DNA of 64,000 nt, from positions 1,378,861 through 1,442,860 of the forward strand of contig NC_006670.1 in the NCBI RefSeq assembly GCF_000091045.1. Reading direction: 5' to 3'. The translations under genes were made by a program, and so were the position numbers. Numbering within the stretch: the first letter of the stretch is position 1; the number at the start of each line of letters is the position of its first letter. This DNA is from Cryptococcus deneoformans JEC21. Taxonomy: Eukaryota > Basidiomycota > Tremellomycetes > Tremellales > Cryptococcaceae. The notes under the pieces were generated by a model that was not told the origin of the DNA, did not search any database, and saw nothing but the letters and a program-made list of their open reading frames with translations. Positions 11,859 through 24,100 of the stretch are shown piece by piece.

Positions 11859-13676
11859 ATGACCATTATCCCACAGCAAAAGCGAGTGAAGATCGGTGTG
11901 ATTGGCGCTGGTCCAGGAGGATTATCTGTTGCCATCAACCTCCTTAAGCTGCCTTTCATCGATCTTAATATCTATGACCAAGCCACCGAATTGAGAGAAG
12001 TTGGGGCTGTGAGTAGCGATTAATTAGAACACTAGCGTTTGTCTCGGAAACTGACGCCGAAGTCAGGGTATCAGCATCAATCAAAACACCTGGAGACATC
12101 TTCGTCTCCTTGGAGCTGCTGATACTATCGAGCAGTCCACAGTCAGGGGCGATGGAAGCAAAATTGACATAGAGCAGCGGTGTGTAATCTTGCCTAGAGG
12201 AGCACATAATAGGAAGAAGATTCAAGAGCTGAAGACTTTCCTGCTATAGTAACGGACGAACAGGAGAACTATTGCTCAGAAAATATCAAAGCGGTAGGTG
12301 AACAAATCCACACTTGAATCGCGCAGTTCTGACATATATATTTTATTTGCTACCAAAGTCAACCCTGACGCCCCCGCACGTTCTCGTATTGAGAGATACA
12401 AACTCCAACATGCACTTCTCGGACAAATACCTGAAGATTTCATTAAGCTCTCCAAAAAGCTCAAGACGGTCGTGGAATCAGACGACGGTGTTACAATCAC
12501 ATTTAAAGATGGCACAGCTGCTGGACCTTTCGATCTCCTCATTGGTGCCGATGGTATCCGATCTGTAAGTGTTGCTGAAACAACAGCCTGTGATATGCTG
12601 ACTCCAAATTATCCCAGGTGGTCCGCCAATATGCCTACCCAGAACATAGGCTCTCTTACACCGGCAAAGTAGCCTATCGCACCCTTATTCCCCAATCGAA
12701 AGTAGCCCATATCGCTAATATCCCTCATGCCGCTACCTTTTGGCACACTGCCAACAGCCACGTCTATACTGACCCCTTGGACAACGGTCTCTTTGAAATC
12801 GCTACGAGAGCGATCGAGAGTGAGGAGCATGGGAATAAAGTCAGCTGGGGACAGAAGGTCAGCAGGGATAGGGTGATTCATCACTACAAGGTCAGTAGGA
12901 TGCGACAAGCCGGATGGGTCTAGCGCTTACGTATTTTCACACCTTTTAGGATTACTGCGAGACTATTCGACAGATCGTTGAAGCACCGGATGAATGGCTT
13001 GAATTTGCTATGTTTGGCGGGCCTAGACTTGACTCTGTCATCCACAATGGTCGTATCGCTCTTATAGGAGATGCTTCTCATCGTACGTTTTCACGCTAAT
13101 ATCCCTGCTCCACCGCTCATATTGACCCTTTCGCCCTCAGCTTTATCTGGTGCGTTTGGCTCTGGAGCGGCCTTTGCTTTCGAAGATGCCTATGTCTTGG
13201 CGCAAGCCCTTGTGTACACACATGCACGAAATGAAAACATTTCAGAGGCATTGAGGTTGTATGATGAGGTGAGATCTCCGCATTACAAGAACCTTGTAAG
13301 TCTTTTCAATTCTCTCGCGTGGTACAATAGCTTACTTGCATGCTCGTAGTATGCCATCCTCACCGGGTTTGCAGCCACTGCAAGAGAAGTTCAAACCACT
13401 TATGGCATGGAGGACGAAGACCAGTTTGTCCGAGAAACCGTTAGACGCAACTGGTCTGCCCACCATGATTGGATCTACTCCTATGATGTCCATCCACTTC
13501 TCCTTACTTTCATTGTACAAATGCTGATGTGATATCGTCCTGTGCAGGTGACAAAGGTGTGGCATCAGCGGGTTGTCGACGAGGACGCGAAGAAGGGAGT
13601 GGCGCAGCTGAAGATTGGTGACGAACTAGGGACCAACATCGTTGTGGATGCTCATTCAATTACGATGGCGGTATAG
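11859..13676 (+). CDS. FAD-dependent aromatic hydroxylase (salicylate hydroxylase-like)
   Basis: A class A flavoprotein monooxygenase, expected to hydroxylate an aromatic acid using NAD(P)H and O2. From ATG 11859 the protein opens with VKIGVIGAGPGGLSVAINLL, the FAD-binding GxGxxG fold. It continues LREVGA|GISINQNTWRHLRLLG across the first intron, FDLLIGADGIRS (the DG motif contacting both FAD and NADPH), and GRIALIGDASH followed after an intron by LSGAFGSGAAFAFEDAYVL, the GD motif and second FAD contact. About eight introns of 50-65 nt are inferred; the fourth exon starts after a donor inside the CAG CGG TGT triplets near 12180, giving a continuous frame. The end is TAG at 13674. All family motifs are present, so it should be active. 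Neighbouring FMO, methyltransferase and transporters suggest catabolism or detoxification of a small aromatic compound, but this is inference. Confidence 0.9.
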
Positions 13677-14194
13677 AGAAGGCCAGGAAAGATTATATTT
13701 CTGTTGTTTCGGACAGTTATCATTTCCGTTTTGCGTTCATGATGTATCCGCTACTCCCTATTCGTCCAATATCAGACCACCACCTCGGATTTGAATCACA
13801 ATCCTATACGTTGTATGGCTATTCCTATACGCAGCTCAATATTTTGTTGGTTCGCCCCCACCACCGATCTCAGAGCCCCTTATTTTGTGGCACGCCATCC
13901 AACTCTCCTCAGGAGAAGATTCGAGCTGCAGCAGCAAATCATGTAATTATAGGTGAATTCATTAGCAATCAGGCAAAAATCACTACCGTTCGTATCTTAA
14001 CATGATGGTTCTGTTCCCACGCAAACCGAAAACGCGATGCCATCATTAGACGTGCCTTCGGTAAAAGCCTGTTTGCTAGCCGGAGAACTAATGAGCCTGC
14101 AGCACTCTTTTACCAGATACTTATTTGTCTCATTCCTTTCATATTTCCATTTCGAGCACCAGAGACTAGAGTATCGAATCATTGATCATTCACT
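13677..14194. other. Intergenic region before methyltransferase
   Basis: About 520 bp hold the 3' UTR of the hydroxylase and the promoter of the methyltransferase, both on the plus strand. No gene is visible; the open frame across 14037-14429 is mostly upstream and intronic sequence. Confidence 0.45.
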
Positions 14195-15038
14195 ATGGCC
14201 CAGGCTTCTGGTGACGATAATGCTTGGGAAGAGCGGTGGTGTGTTTCATTGGTATTGCTCCTTCCATCGAGTGCTGACCATTGGCAGGGCTCAAGGAAGG
14301 ACAGCATTCGACCAATCCGCCGCCCATCCAGTTTTCGTTAAGTTCCTAAAGTCAGATATTGCAAGGGAGTTAGGTGTACCGAAGAGCGGGAAAGCGCTGG
14401 TTCCGGGATGTGGTAGGGTAAGCCAATAAAGCCTCGTAGTAACTAACGATTCGTAGGGCTACGACGTCCACCTCCTTGCCAGTACAGGTCTCGATGCTAT
14501 AGGCTTGGATCTTGCCCCTACTGGAGTTGAAGCTGCAAGACGGTAAGTAATAGAGGGTCTCACGACAGTGCAAACACTCAAGCAGAGATACATAGTTGGA
14601 TAGGTTCACAGCCTAGTACATCTGGCAAGGCTGATATATTGGTTCAAGACTTTTTCACGTACGACCCATTAGAGAAGTTCGACCTTATCTATGATTATAC
14701 GTAAGATCTCTGTCTTTCCTGGCCATTAAATCATTTAATCACGCCCTGTTAGCTTCCTGTGTGCCCTTCCGCCATCCCTCCGACAGGAATGGGCCCGCCA
14801 AACAACTCACCTTGCCAACATTGCTGCCGACACAAACCCTATACTCATTACCCTTATGTACCCCCTTCCACCATCTGCCAAATCTGGTGGGCCGCCCTTT
14901 GCACTCTCGGAGGAAATCTACCAGGAGCTACTGAAGGAACAGGGATGGAAGATGGTTTGGAGTGAAGATATTGAAGAGCCGACGAGGATGGTTGGAGCGC
15001 CGGGTGGAGAGAAGCTGGCAGTGTGGAAAAGGATTTAG
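14195..15038 (+). CDS. SAM-dependent methyltransferase, TPMT-like (thiol/halide)
   Basis: A small cytosolic S-adenosylmethionine methyltransferase of the thiopurine methyltransferase superfamily, whose fungal and plant members methylate halides, thiols and bisulfide. The ATG at 14195 starts MAQASGDDNAWEERW, continuing across an intron to AQGRTAFDQSAAHPVF, the typical W-(x)n-G-(x)n-P entry. Motif I reads ALVPGCGRGYDVHLLA with an intron after GCGR, followed by GLDAIGLDLAPTGVEAARR. YDYTFLCALPPSLRQEWA is the conserved post-motif segment with the F-x-C-A-L/I-x-P pattern. The product is about 230 residues, usual for the family, with four short introns and TAG at 15036. It is the third plus-strand metabolic gene in this neighbourhood. 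Substrate cannot be decided from the sequence. Confidence 0.88.
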
Positions 15039-15158
15039 TGTAAGTTGATCATGGCGCCGGTAGAACTATCAACGGCGACTTGACTCAAAGAGTATAAGAT
15101 CATATACAGCCGAAATTCATCGAACCAGGTGTTCATCTTTATGCACAACTAACTTTTA

Positions 15159-16927
15159 TCATTTGGCAATCTCCAAAAACTCTGTCCCTCCTCGGTACAC
15201 ATCTCCTATCTCCCAGCGTAACTTTTCTTGTCCGACAGCCGTCCCAAACCCATTAATGACCTCCCCCAAAATCCTCAGTTCTTCTTCCGGCCCTAATCCC
15301 AAACCGCCTTCCTCCTCTTCTGCACCCGCTGCTAAGTGAAACCCCATCATCGACGCATCAAACATCCCTATCTGATCCCTAAACCCCATAATGGTCCGCC
15401 TCGTATTCTCCAAGGCTCTCACCAGGCTACTTATTGTCCTTATGGTCTCTTGCGTTACCATCAAATCCCTTTTCATTATTTCCCCTCTACTCAGAGGGCC
15501 TCCGACCAGTGCGCGTTTCCCACGACTAACAGCCTCTCCTAGGGCACCCCGGCTCCAAGCTGGGGCCTCATCAAGCTCCATCTGGTGATCGCGCTGGAGG
15601 GATTGTAATTTGAGCCATACTTCCCTTCCTAGGGCGGATGCACGGGTGGCATGGATGGTAGACTGAGAAGTGAGAGAGTGAAGGGTATCGAGGGTGGAAG
15701 TAATGCGATGTAGGAGGTGGTGTAGGGTTTTGGAGAGCTGTGATGGCGATGGGGGATGGGCGGAGGAGAGAGAGAGGAGTAGACGGGAAAACTGGAAGGG
15801 GAGATAAATGAATGACTGGTGGATAATAAGACGATACTTACCTCCCATTGAATCCAGCTAAACTTGTCGACGCTAGTAGAGTCGATGAATGAAAGTTGAT
15901 CCATCAAGTCACGCGAGTAGTCACCCAGCTATGCATGTTCAGCAGTCATTCTTCGTTGGTTGAGACAACACACCTTTATGACCTGCTCGCCAACCCCCAT
16001 ATCCTGCTGCGTCCCATACGTCATCATCGCTCCTATCTGCCATATCCTGTGATTCAATCAGCTCATCCTAAGGCAGAATCAAACTCACCTGACGGGATCC
16101 AGAGGATCAATAACATGCTCTTCTCCCAACAGTTTCACGCTATCAAATATATTCCTGGCCCATTTAACTCTTTTCGTCAGTCCTTGAGCCACTAGGCCTA
16201 TATCAATCTCCTCTTTTGGCTGAGGGGTGAGCCATTTCCAAAACGGACTGGCCATCGCTCCGATATTGTCAGGAGCTTCCTGAGTGGTGGTTGAGGAGTG
16301 GGAAGTAGTGAAGAGGGAGTGGGCGCAGAAAAGGCCAGTTAGGGTACACGAAGGTGTGGCAAGTGCACGTGCGGAGAAATCCATGACATCCTTGCTTAAG
16401 TCCCCAAGCCCCCGTATATCAAAAAATGAAGACTTAAAAACATAGCTCATTATACGGGAGAGGAGACTTGTAATCCAGCCCGGAAAACGGGGTATAATCA
16501 CATACCCAGCTAGGGTGGCGAGGGCAACGAGTATGAGAACGTTGATCAAGTGTGCGAAGAAGGGGAAGCATATCATTTGGATAGGGTAAAGCATTAGACG
16601 GACAGGTGTGAGAATGTAGGAGAGGGAAGTGCCAAAGGCCGCAGCATTACGTTCGGGTGCGCGAGGGGCTAGCCGACTCCGTCGGGGGGTGACTGGTCGA
16701 GCATCTACCCGTCGGCGGGGTCCTTGTCGCCGAGGTTGTCTTGAAGAATAGACAGAAACATTGGAATTTGCTGAGTAGCCGGCTCGCACCGGCGTTGACG
16801 GCATATTCAATCCCCGAGAGGCCAAGTGAGGAGGAGAATCAGAGTCGGAAGATTCCCAGTCATCCTCCGGATGGTTCTGCCCATGCTGAGCTAGGCGAGT
16901 GTAGGGGTATTCACCTGGTAATGCCAT
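15159..16927 (-). CDS. Unknown membrane-anchored, helix-rich protein
   Basis: I do not recognise the family. The first ATG in frame is at 16925-16927 (MALPGEYPYTRLAQ); upstream codons in frame include no ATG. The N-terminal 100 residues are polar, Ser/Pro/Arg-rich, with a basic cluster (RRQGPRRRVDARPVTPRR) that could be a nuclear or membrane-proximal signal. One or two hydrophobic segments follow (SYILTPVRLMLYPIQMICF and HLINVLILVALATLAGYVI). The C-terminal half, reached after introns near 16.05, 15.92 and 15.83 kb, is predicted by eye to be long amphipathic helices and includes an acidic AGAEEEEGG patch. The gene is about 520 residues, ends at TAG 15159-15161, and lies tail to tail, 120 bp away, with the methyltransferase. 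It could be a nuclear-envelope or ER protein, but that is a guess. Confidence 0.72.
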
Positions 16928-18166
16928 GCTTGGAGAAGTTAGTCGACATGGATGGATCAATTAGCTTCGAGGCGTTGTCAAAGAAAATCATTGAAATGTC
17001 CAACATAAAACGTCAGAGTGGTTTAATTAGCTGTACGTGCGTGCAATAAATAATACCTGAAGATGGACGAATGTGGGGCGGTCGCCCCCCGGCGGTCGTT
17101 GTAGCCGATACTTAAGTAAGTTCGTTCCTAGATGAATACAAAAGTTATTAATTAATTAATTATTTGCTCTTTGTCCCATTATTTAACTACTATGTACTGA
17201 GAGTGATGAGCAGAATAAGTCTCAAGAATTCAGTTAATAGGGCCCAAGCTCAAAACTACTTCATCCAAGTCTGGTAGCATACACCAGATCACTCTTTGAG
17301 ATATACGCCAGAAAAAAAAAAAGAATTGAATAGAGTAGCAGAGAGATTCAATCAAATGACAACAAGTGCAATGACAATATTCTATTTAATGATTTCATGT
17401 TGGATGGTTGTTGATACATCGAAGGTGGCCTTTGTCACAATCGGCAGAAGTGAGAAGAGTGGGAGAAGATGCCCAAAGGCGAGTGGTATGAGGAATACAT
17501 TCTGGCTAATAGTATTGCGAAGGAATATCCTGGATATAACGAAAAGAATGCGTAATGTCGCAAGGCTACTATCAAGAAACTGGCTATATGAATGTCCTTC
17601 CGGACGTGCCAGCAGCTAACGAAACCAAGCGGATTATTTTTTCTGTGCACTATTTGAAGGGAACAACCTCGCGAGGGAAGTGTAGTTCCAGATTAACGAA
17701 GTGCAGTCACTGTAAGGAGAAAAGAGAAAGAGAAAAGAAAGATAGAAAATTTCGGGTCCTCGCTGCTGGGTCAGGGAGTCATACATTACGTAATTTACAG
17801 GAACAAGTGGGACGGCAGGCGGCCCTTGTTTTTTTTTTTTTACGAAGAAGTAAATAAGAAAGATGAGAGAAGTAACTAATTTAAAGAAGAAGAACAATAA
17901 TTAATTGATACGTTGTTGAAGAAGAAATCGGTAATTATAAGCGGGAACCGCCGTGGTGGGCAGCTTCTTCCTCACTTGTAATTAAATAACGTACTGAATC
18001 AACAGGTTCCGCGATAATCCGTTTCGGTTGACGCGACTGGGTCTGTGCATGCATGCAGTGACAGTTGTATGAGGATTGAGGATGGAAGAACATTAGCAAG
18101 TAGCATCCCGCAGTCTCCGCTGTTCTTTTCCAACCTCATTTCTTCCTTGTGGCTTCTCAAAAGAAG
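16928..18166. other. Divergent intergenic region upstream of SCC2
   Basis: About 1.24 kb separates two divergent start codons. It contains a GC-rich patch near 17080 (GGTCGCCCCCCGGCGG), an ATTAATTAATTAATTA run near 17147 and a T-rich tract near 17830. Open frames at 17296-17857 show low-complexity Lys/Arg composition and no family signal, so I treat them as non-coding. Promoters of both neighbours should lie here. Confidence 0.45.
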
Positions 18167-21100
18167 ATGCCTCAACAACATCCGCTCGTTCAGGTTGACC
18201 AAGCAGACTATGGTCACAGCTACCGATCTCCTGCAAGCCAAGGTCAGACGAACCAAAGCGGAAGGCATCAAGACCCATCTAGTATTTTGAGCGTGTATCC
18301 TTTCATGACCTATGCGCCTACCGCTCGGGGTATGTGGGTTCATATATTACTCTTTACAATCAAAAGCTGACGCGTCGGTATTTAGTGGCTCAGCACCTTT
18401 CTCCTCATCATGCTTTCCCTCAAAGCGCTCCTCCGTCAAGGGAAATATATCCTCAGTATGCCCAAGCATTTGACAGGGTGGAACAGCCTCAGACAGCGGA
18501 AGACTGGGCTATGAAGCAATCAACAGACATGCAGATACAGCAACTGCTAGAAAGACAACGAGGAGTGTATGACTATGCCCAAGGGTAAGCTTCATGGAAG
18601 GAAATACAGAGGAAATACTGATTGGGATATGATTTTACAAGGCCTCCTCCCGCCCCTCAGCATCCTCGATACTACTCAGGGCCGCCTACACCAGTCTCAG
18701 ATCATCAATCACAACCTCATATAGCTCCTGCTAGCTACTCGAATACTCCATCGATGTCGTATAATTTCCTTCCAGCCTATATGCCCCCGTCAACCCCTAC
18801 CACATCGACCCACAATGGCTGCTGCGTCGGGAACTCGACATCTACCTCCCCTGTTACGCCCGGCCTCATGGCCAATAGTATGACTGTTCATAATGATAAA
18901 CAGTTTTTTGAGCGCTTCGTGGATAACACGTTGTCAAGAAGCATGGAACAGCAGCTTGCGCAGCCTGTAGCGCATCCTCAAGCCTATGCTCAGCCTCAAC
19001 CGCGATATCATTCCCCGTCATCTATGGTCCCTCAATTTCATCCTCAACCTGTCCCACACCCACATCCTCATCCACACCCACAGCCACACTCACGCTCCCA
19101 AATCCATTCCCTACTCCAGACACAAGCACAGCCTTTCCCTCAACAGCAATATTCTTTCTCTTCCCAACCGAGTGTACAACAACAACAGCAATTCAACGAA
19201 TCTGTTACTCTCCCACTAGTTCGTGGTATGTCTCCCGCAAAACGTCCCTCTATTCCTTCTACGGCTATGCGTTCTCCTCACCCGACTTCATCCATAGCTT
19301 CCACGCCAACAGCTGATCGCATCATGTCCTCTCCTGCCCTCTCATCTTCACCCGACCCACTGGGCCTTCCAGGACCATCCCCGTCAAAAAAACCACGAGG
19401 GAAGAAGGAGATATCTCCTATATGGGCCCAGTCTAACAATCATCCTGCCGACGGTGTAATAGGTATGAGGTCGTTGAGTATGGCAGAGAGGAGTATGAGC
19501 GTTAGCTCAGGCCTTAGCTCTGGTGAGGAAAAAAAAGATAAAATTACGTTAAAGATTCCGATGCATCTCGCGACTCCTCAGCAGCCCCGAAAGTCCGACC
19601 GGGAGGAGGAAGAAGAGGAAGAAGATAAGCTGGATTGGGGCGATGAACTTGGGAAAGACGAACAGGGTGATTGGACAATGGAGAGATGCTCGAGTCCCAG
19701 CGGCAATAGAGGTGTCGATATGCAAGTGCAGATGAGTGGAAGGACCGGAGAAAGAGATATGCGTAGTATGTGCCGTCATTGTGTCATTTTCTAAGATCGT
19801 GCTGACCGCGACCTCAAAACAGCTGCTTGGCAGAAGCTTCATACGTTACTTGAAGATATATCAGAGGAGTCAGACTCTTTTCCAGCCAATCCCACTTTTC
19901 GGGACCTTGAATTGGCGAATGCCAAATACTTTGCCCATATCTCGAAGGAAGGGACACACGCCCTTCTCTCCACCGAGACTATGGCAAAAATTATACGATA
20001 TATCATACGTGTCCAGTCGACAAAGAAGCGACAGAAGAGCGGATCTGAGACTGATGGCGAAGCGCGAGGATGGGATTTAACAGCTGTCAATGGGCTTTTG
20101 AGACATTTGGAGAAATGCATACGGGATGCGGAAGGAACATCTGCTTTTCCTGATGACCGAAAGGCGATCAATGTAGATGAAAAATTCAAGAAAAAGAAGG
20201 GAAAGTCCAAGACTGGAAGTGTTTCACCCCTGAAACCTGTGAATGCGTTCAAAAATGAGGGACAGGACCTTGAAGAAGAGATACCCCATACCCGCATGGC
20301 GCAGTGCGAAGAAACTCTGTTGAGATTACGCAGAGGCGTTGCCGCTGCAGAATGTTGCTTTGTTCTGCTGGACTCTGAAGGGTTGTCTAAACAGGTAAGT
20401 GACACAAGCTGGGTTCAAAGATAATAGGGTTGACATAATACAGGTGTACTCTGAGGATCTGTTATCAACATGTGTGCAGATGATCAAAGAACAACTTGCG
20501 CAAGTCGTTGTCCCCGTTCTGCAAGGCATGGCTGGCGAAAGTATGTGCTGTGTGTTGTCGGCGTTATCTTCACTGATGTTTCTCGCAGAGATCGCTTCAT
20601 CGACGCTAGCTCATGTGGTCCAAGAAGAATTGGCAAATTCCAAGAAGGGGAAGCTGTCGATGCCTTTATCATCTTATTTTCACAACGTCACGATTTCAGC
20701 CATCGCCCAGTCCATCTGCTCCACCTTACCCCGCTTGACTTCCATGATTAGCAGAGAGAACTTTGCTTTCTCGGAATCTCTCATCATCCAAATTGTCTAT
20801 CTCGCAAAAGAACCACTGTTTATCGTGGATCCAGGAGCGAAGAAGAAGCATGAAAGAGAAGGAATGGCAATCGTGAAAACTTTGAGGATGGAGGCCTTGA
20901 GCCTGCTAAGAGGAGTAAGTTTGCATTACTCGAGGTAGTAAATACACTCATTCTACGTTAGGCGTTCGCGAGATATGATGCGCAACGGCAATGGATCATT
21001 GAAGAAGTCCTGAGTTCACTTGTTGGAATACCAGGACAAAGCCACGACCAAACGCATTTCCAGTGAGTCGCTTACCTTCACATATAATTGCGGCTTCCGT

Positions 21101-24100
21101 AGACGCTCATCAAAACTCAGACTGGCAAATGGCAAATCCATTCATGCTCTCAGTGCCCTCTTGCTCCAGCTCGTTCAAGCTTCAGCATATGGTGCTATGA
21201 CCAAAATACGCAAGATACACTCTTCAGCTGCGGATATGGAAGTTTTGGACAGGCCCGCTGAGGAAAAAAAGGACGTGGAAGAGGAAGAGGCTCGAATCTG
21301 TGCAGAAACCGTAGAGTCTGCTGTTCGCTCCGCCACGATGATAGCTAGCTACGTCTTATCAAAAGCAACGACCACTAAAGCTACCAAAACCTCTCATGAT
21401 GCCGACTACAAGACGATTCTTGGTCTCTTCATGAACGATCTTCTCACTGTCCTATATCGTCCCGAGTGGCCAGCGGCTTCCCTATATTTGAGCGTCTTTT
21501 CTAGGATCATGGTTAGTTCTTTAGACGATTCAAAGACCGGGACAGAAGCTACTGCCTCCAAGACTGTTGCGTTGGACTATTTGGCAGATATCGCTGCGAA
21601 GCTGAAATCGCTAGGTATGGAGATGACAGGTGTGACTAGAGTGGCTGCTCTCGATGAGGTGAGTAAATGCACGTTTTACTCGAGATGCGTTTGTGGTAAC
21701 AGTGTGTGTAGGTGATTTCTGAAGCCAGCATTGATGACCTGAAGAAACTCATCGAAGCCCAAGCTTCCATTCGTACATTCCTCAACTCTGCAGCACATGA
21801 TGACAATTCCTTCACTGTAAGTGAAATTTTGCGGTATTAAAGCTGACAAACAGTGTTCCCTGGATATGGCTTCTGTCATCTGGGCTCAGGAGCTCCAAAA
21901 TGGTATCAAAAAGGCTGGATCAATCGTCGAGAAGCTCGCGGCAGAGAAAGATGATGAAGCGCAAGAGATGGGCCAGAAACTACTGTCTATTGGTATGATG
22001 CTTAAAACAACTCTCCGGAATGTTTGGATGACGGATGATAAGCTTTTCGAAGTCAAGTGAGTACAGTATGTAGCTCTGTCCCGTGGTGACTGACTAGGAC
22101 CAGCGATCCCAAGCAAGCAGAACAAGCAGTCCAAGCTTCTATCTCTGTATCTCGAGGTAGATCATTACAGAGCGCTATTGACCCCATCATCCACGCATTA
22201 CTTACAGCACTGGGCAACCCAATCATTGCTATCCGTACCAAGGCTCTGAGAGGTGTCGGAAGTATCGTTATGGTGGATCCAGATGTACTTCGGCTGGTGA
22301 GTAAGCGCGAAGAGACCTCGTTGAAAAACTCTTGACCTGTGGTTATGTAGCGCCAGTTTCGCCTTGCTCTGGAGGAAAGACTGTCCGACGTGTCACCAGG
22401 TGTGAGAGATGCAGCCGTGGAGCTTGTTGGCAAGTATCTTGTTCAGAAACCCGAGCTTGCTACGCAGTATTACCCACAGATTGCTCTACGCGTTATGGTA
22501 AGTGAAAACTGGCGGCTGGAGATCAAAAGGTTGACAAGAAACATGAAGGATACTGGTTTAAGCGTACGAAAGAGAGTTATCAAGATCCTGAAAGGCATTT
22601 TTGCTACGATGGAAGAAAAAAAGATGCAAATCGACATCTGCTGCAAGATGATTGCTTTAACGGATGACCGTGATCCAGGAATTAAGGTAGGGCAAACCTT
22701 AGTTTTCAAGCATCAGACCCCTTTTCTGACAATAGTACAGGATCTCTCAACCAAGACACTGACTGAGATAATTTTTTCAGATGAAGGAGGTGATTCAGCG
22801 ACGCTCTTAGTTGACATCCTAAGCGATTATAGAGGATCGTACGCCGTTCTCGAGAAGGCCATGGACGAGGTACGGGACCCTAACCCATTTCATTCCTATC
22901 AGCTGATCACGCCTATTTCTAGGTACTCAAGGAGTGCGAAAATGTCGGCCAGAAATACCGTTTCGGCAAGATAATTGACGACCTTGTTGCCCGATTGATT
23001 GACGCCACGGAGCAAATCGAATTTGACTCTCTAAGCCACATTAAAGCAATTTGGCTCATAGCTGGCAGCGACCCCTCACAGGTTGACACCCAAAAAGCCA
23101 GCGTTCTGTTGACCTATCTCAGACCGCCTGCCAACGTAGGTTCTCTTCAGATACTATCAAACATTCTTATACTGATCCTCGCCAGGCCGATGATCAAGCG
23201 ACGAATGAGCTTCTTCTCCGCATTTTCCAAAGGTGTATCCCTCGAATGCCTCGTACAGCTTCGACTTTTGCCCTGGATCTCACCAAGTCCCTTATGCCAA
23301 TGATTAGCAAGCCATCGGGCGGTTTTCAGGCTTTGCGAGAAACCATTGGTTGTTTCTGTGCCGTGACAAATTATCTGACCAAGGATTGGATGAAAGTGAT
23401 CACGGTACTCAGAGCATGCGAGGCTAAGATCAGGCCAGTCTGGCGACAGATCAAAGATTTTTCAAATGAAAAGGTACCGGCGCTGAATCAAGCATCTGCA
23501 ATGATGCTGTATATCACGGCCCTTATTGCTGAAGGTTGCAACTTGGACATAGTTGCTAAGGACGACCTTGGTGAGTAGACTGCTGTATGCCTGACGGGTA
23601 ATCGACTTATGACGCCATAGCTGTCGATAGAGAATTGCGCAAGATCACTCCCCAGCCTATTTCAGAGTACTTCTCCCAGATCTATCTCGACTTTGCTCGC
23701 ATGTACTCCGCTCAATCTGCCCCCACCATTTGTCTAGGCGCCCTTTTTCGTTCTTACCCTTCTCTCCTTCAACGGCCAGAGATTGTCCAATGGATGCAGG
23801 ACACGTTCGCTTCAGGCGATATGGATGCCCGCGCGAGACTTTTGAGTGTTATTCATGAGTTTTTAGCGTCGGAAGTCAGGAAGAGGGTCGAAGGTGTGGA
23901 TACAAAAAAGGATGTGAGCTTGCTTATCGGAAATGCCAAGGAGTTGCAAGATTCAGAGTACGTCTAACCTAAAGTAAAGGAGGCATCTGATGTTGACAAA
24001 CATACATGTAGCTATTCTACGACTATCGTGCAAAACAACATCGAGCATATATTTGAATGTGCCAGATCTCAACATATCCCTGCACAGAATGCTGCTCTAG

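Noticed and set aside
432..15038. Classical secondary-metabolite cluster
   Set aside because: No polyketide synthase, peptide synthetase, terpene synthase or cluster-specific zinc-cluster regulator is visible.
17296..17857. Overlapping plus-strand open frames between genes
   Set aside because: Biased Lys/Arg composition from A/G-rich DNA, no splice pattern and no similarity I can name.
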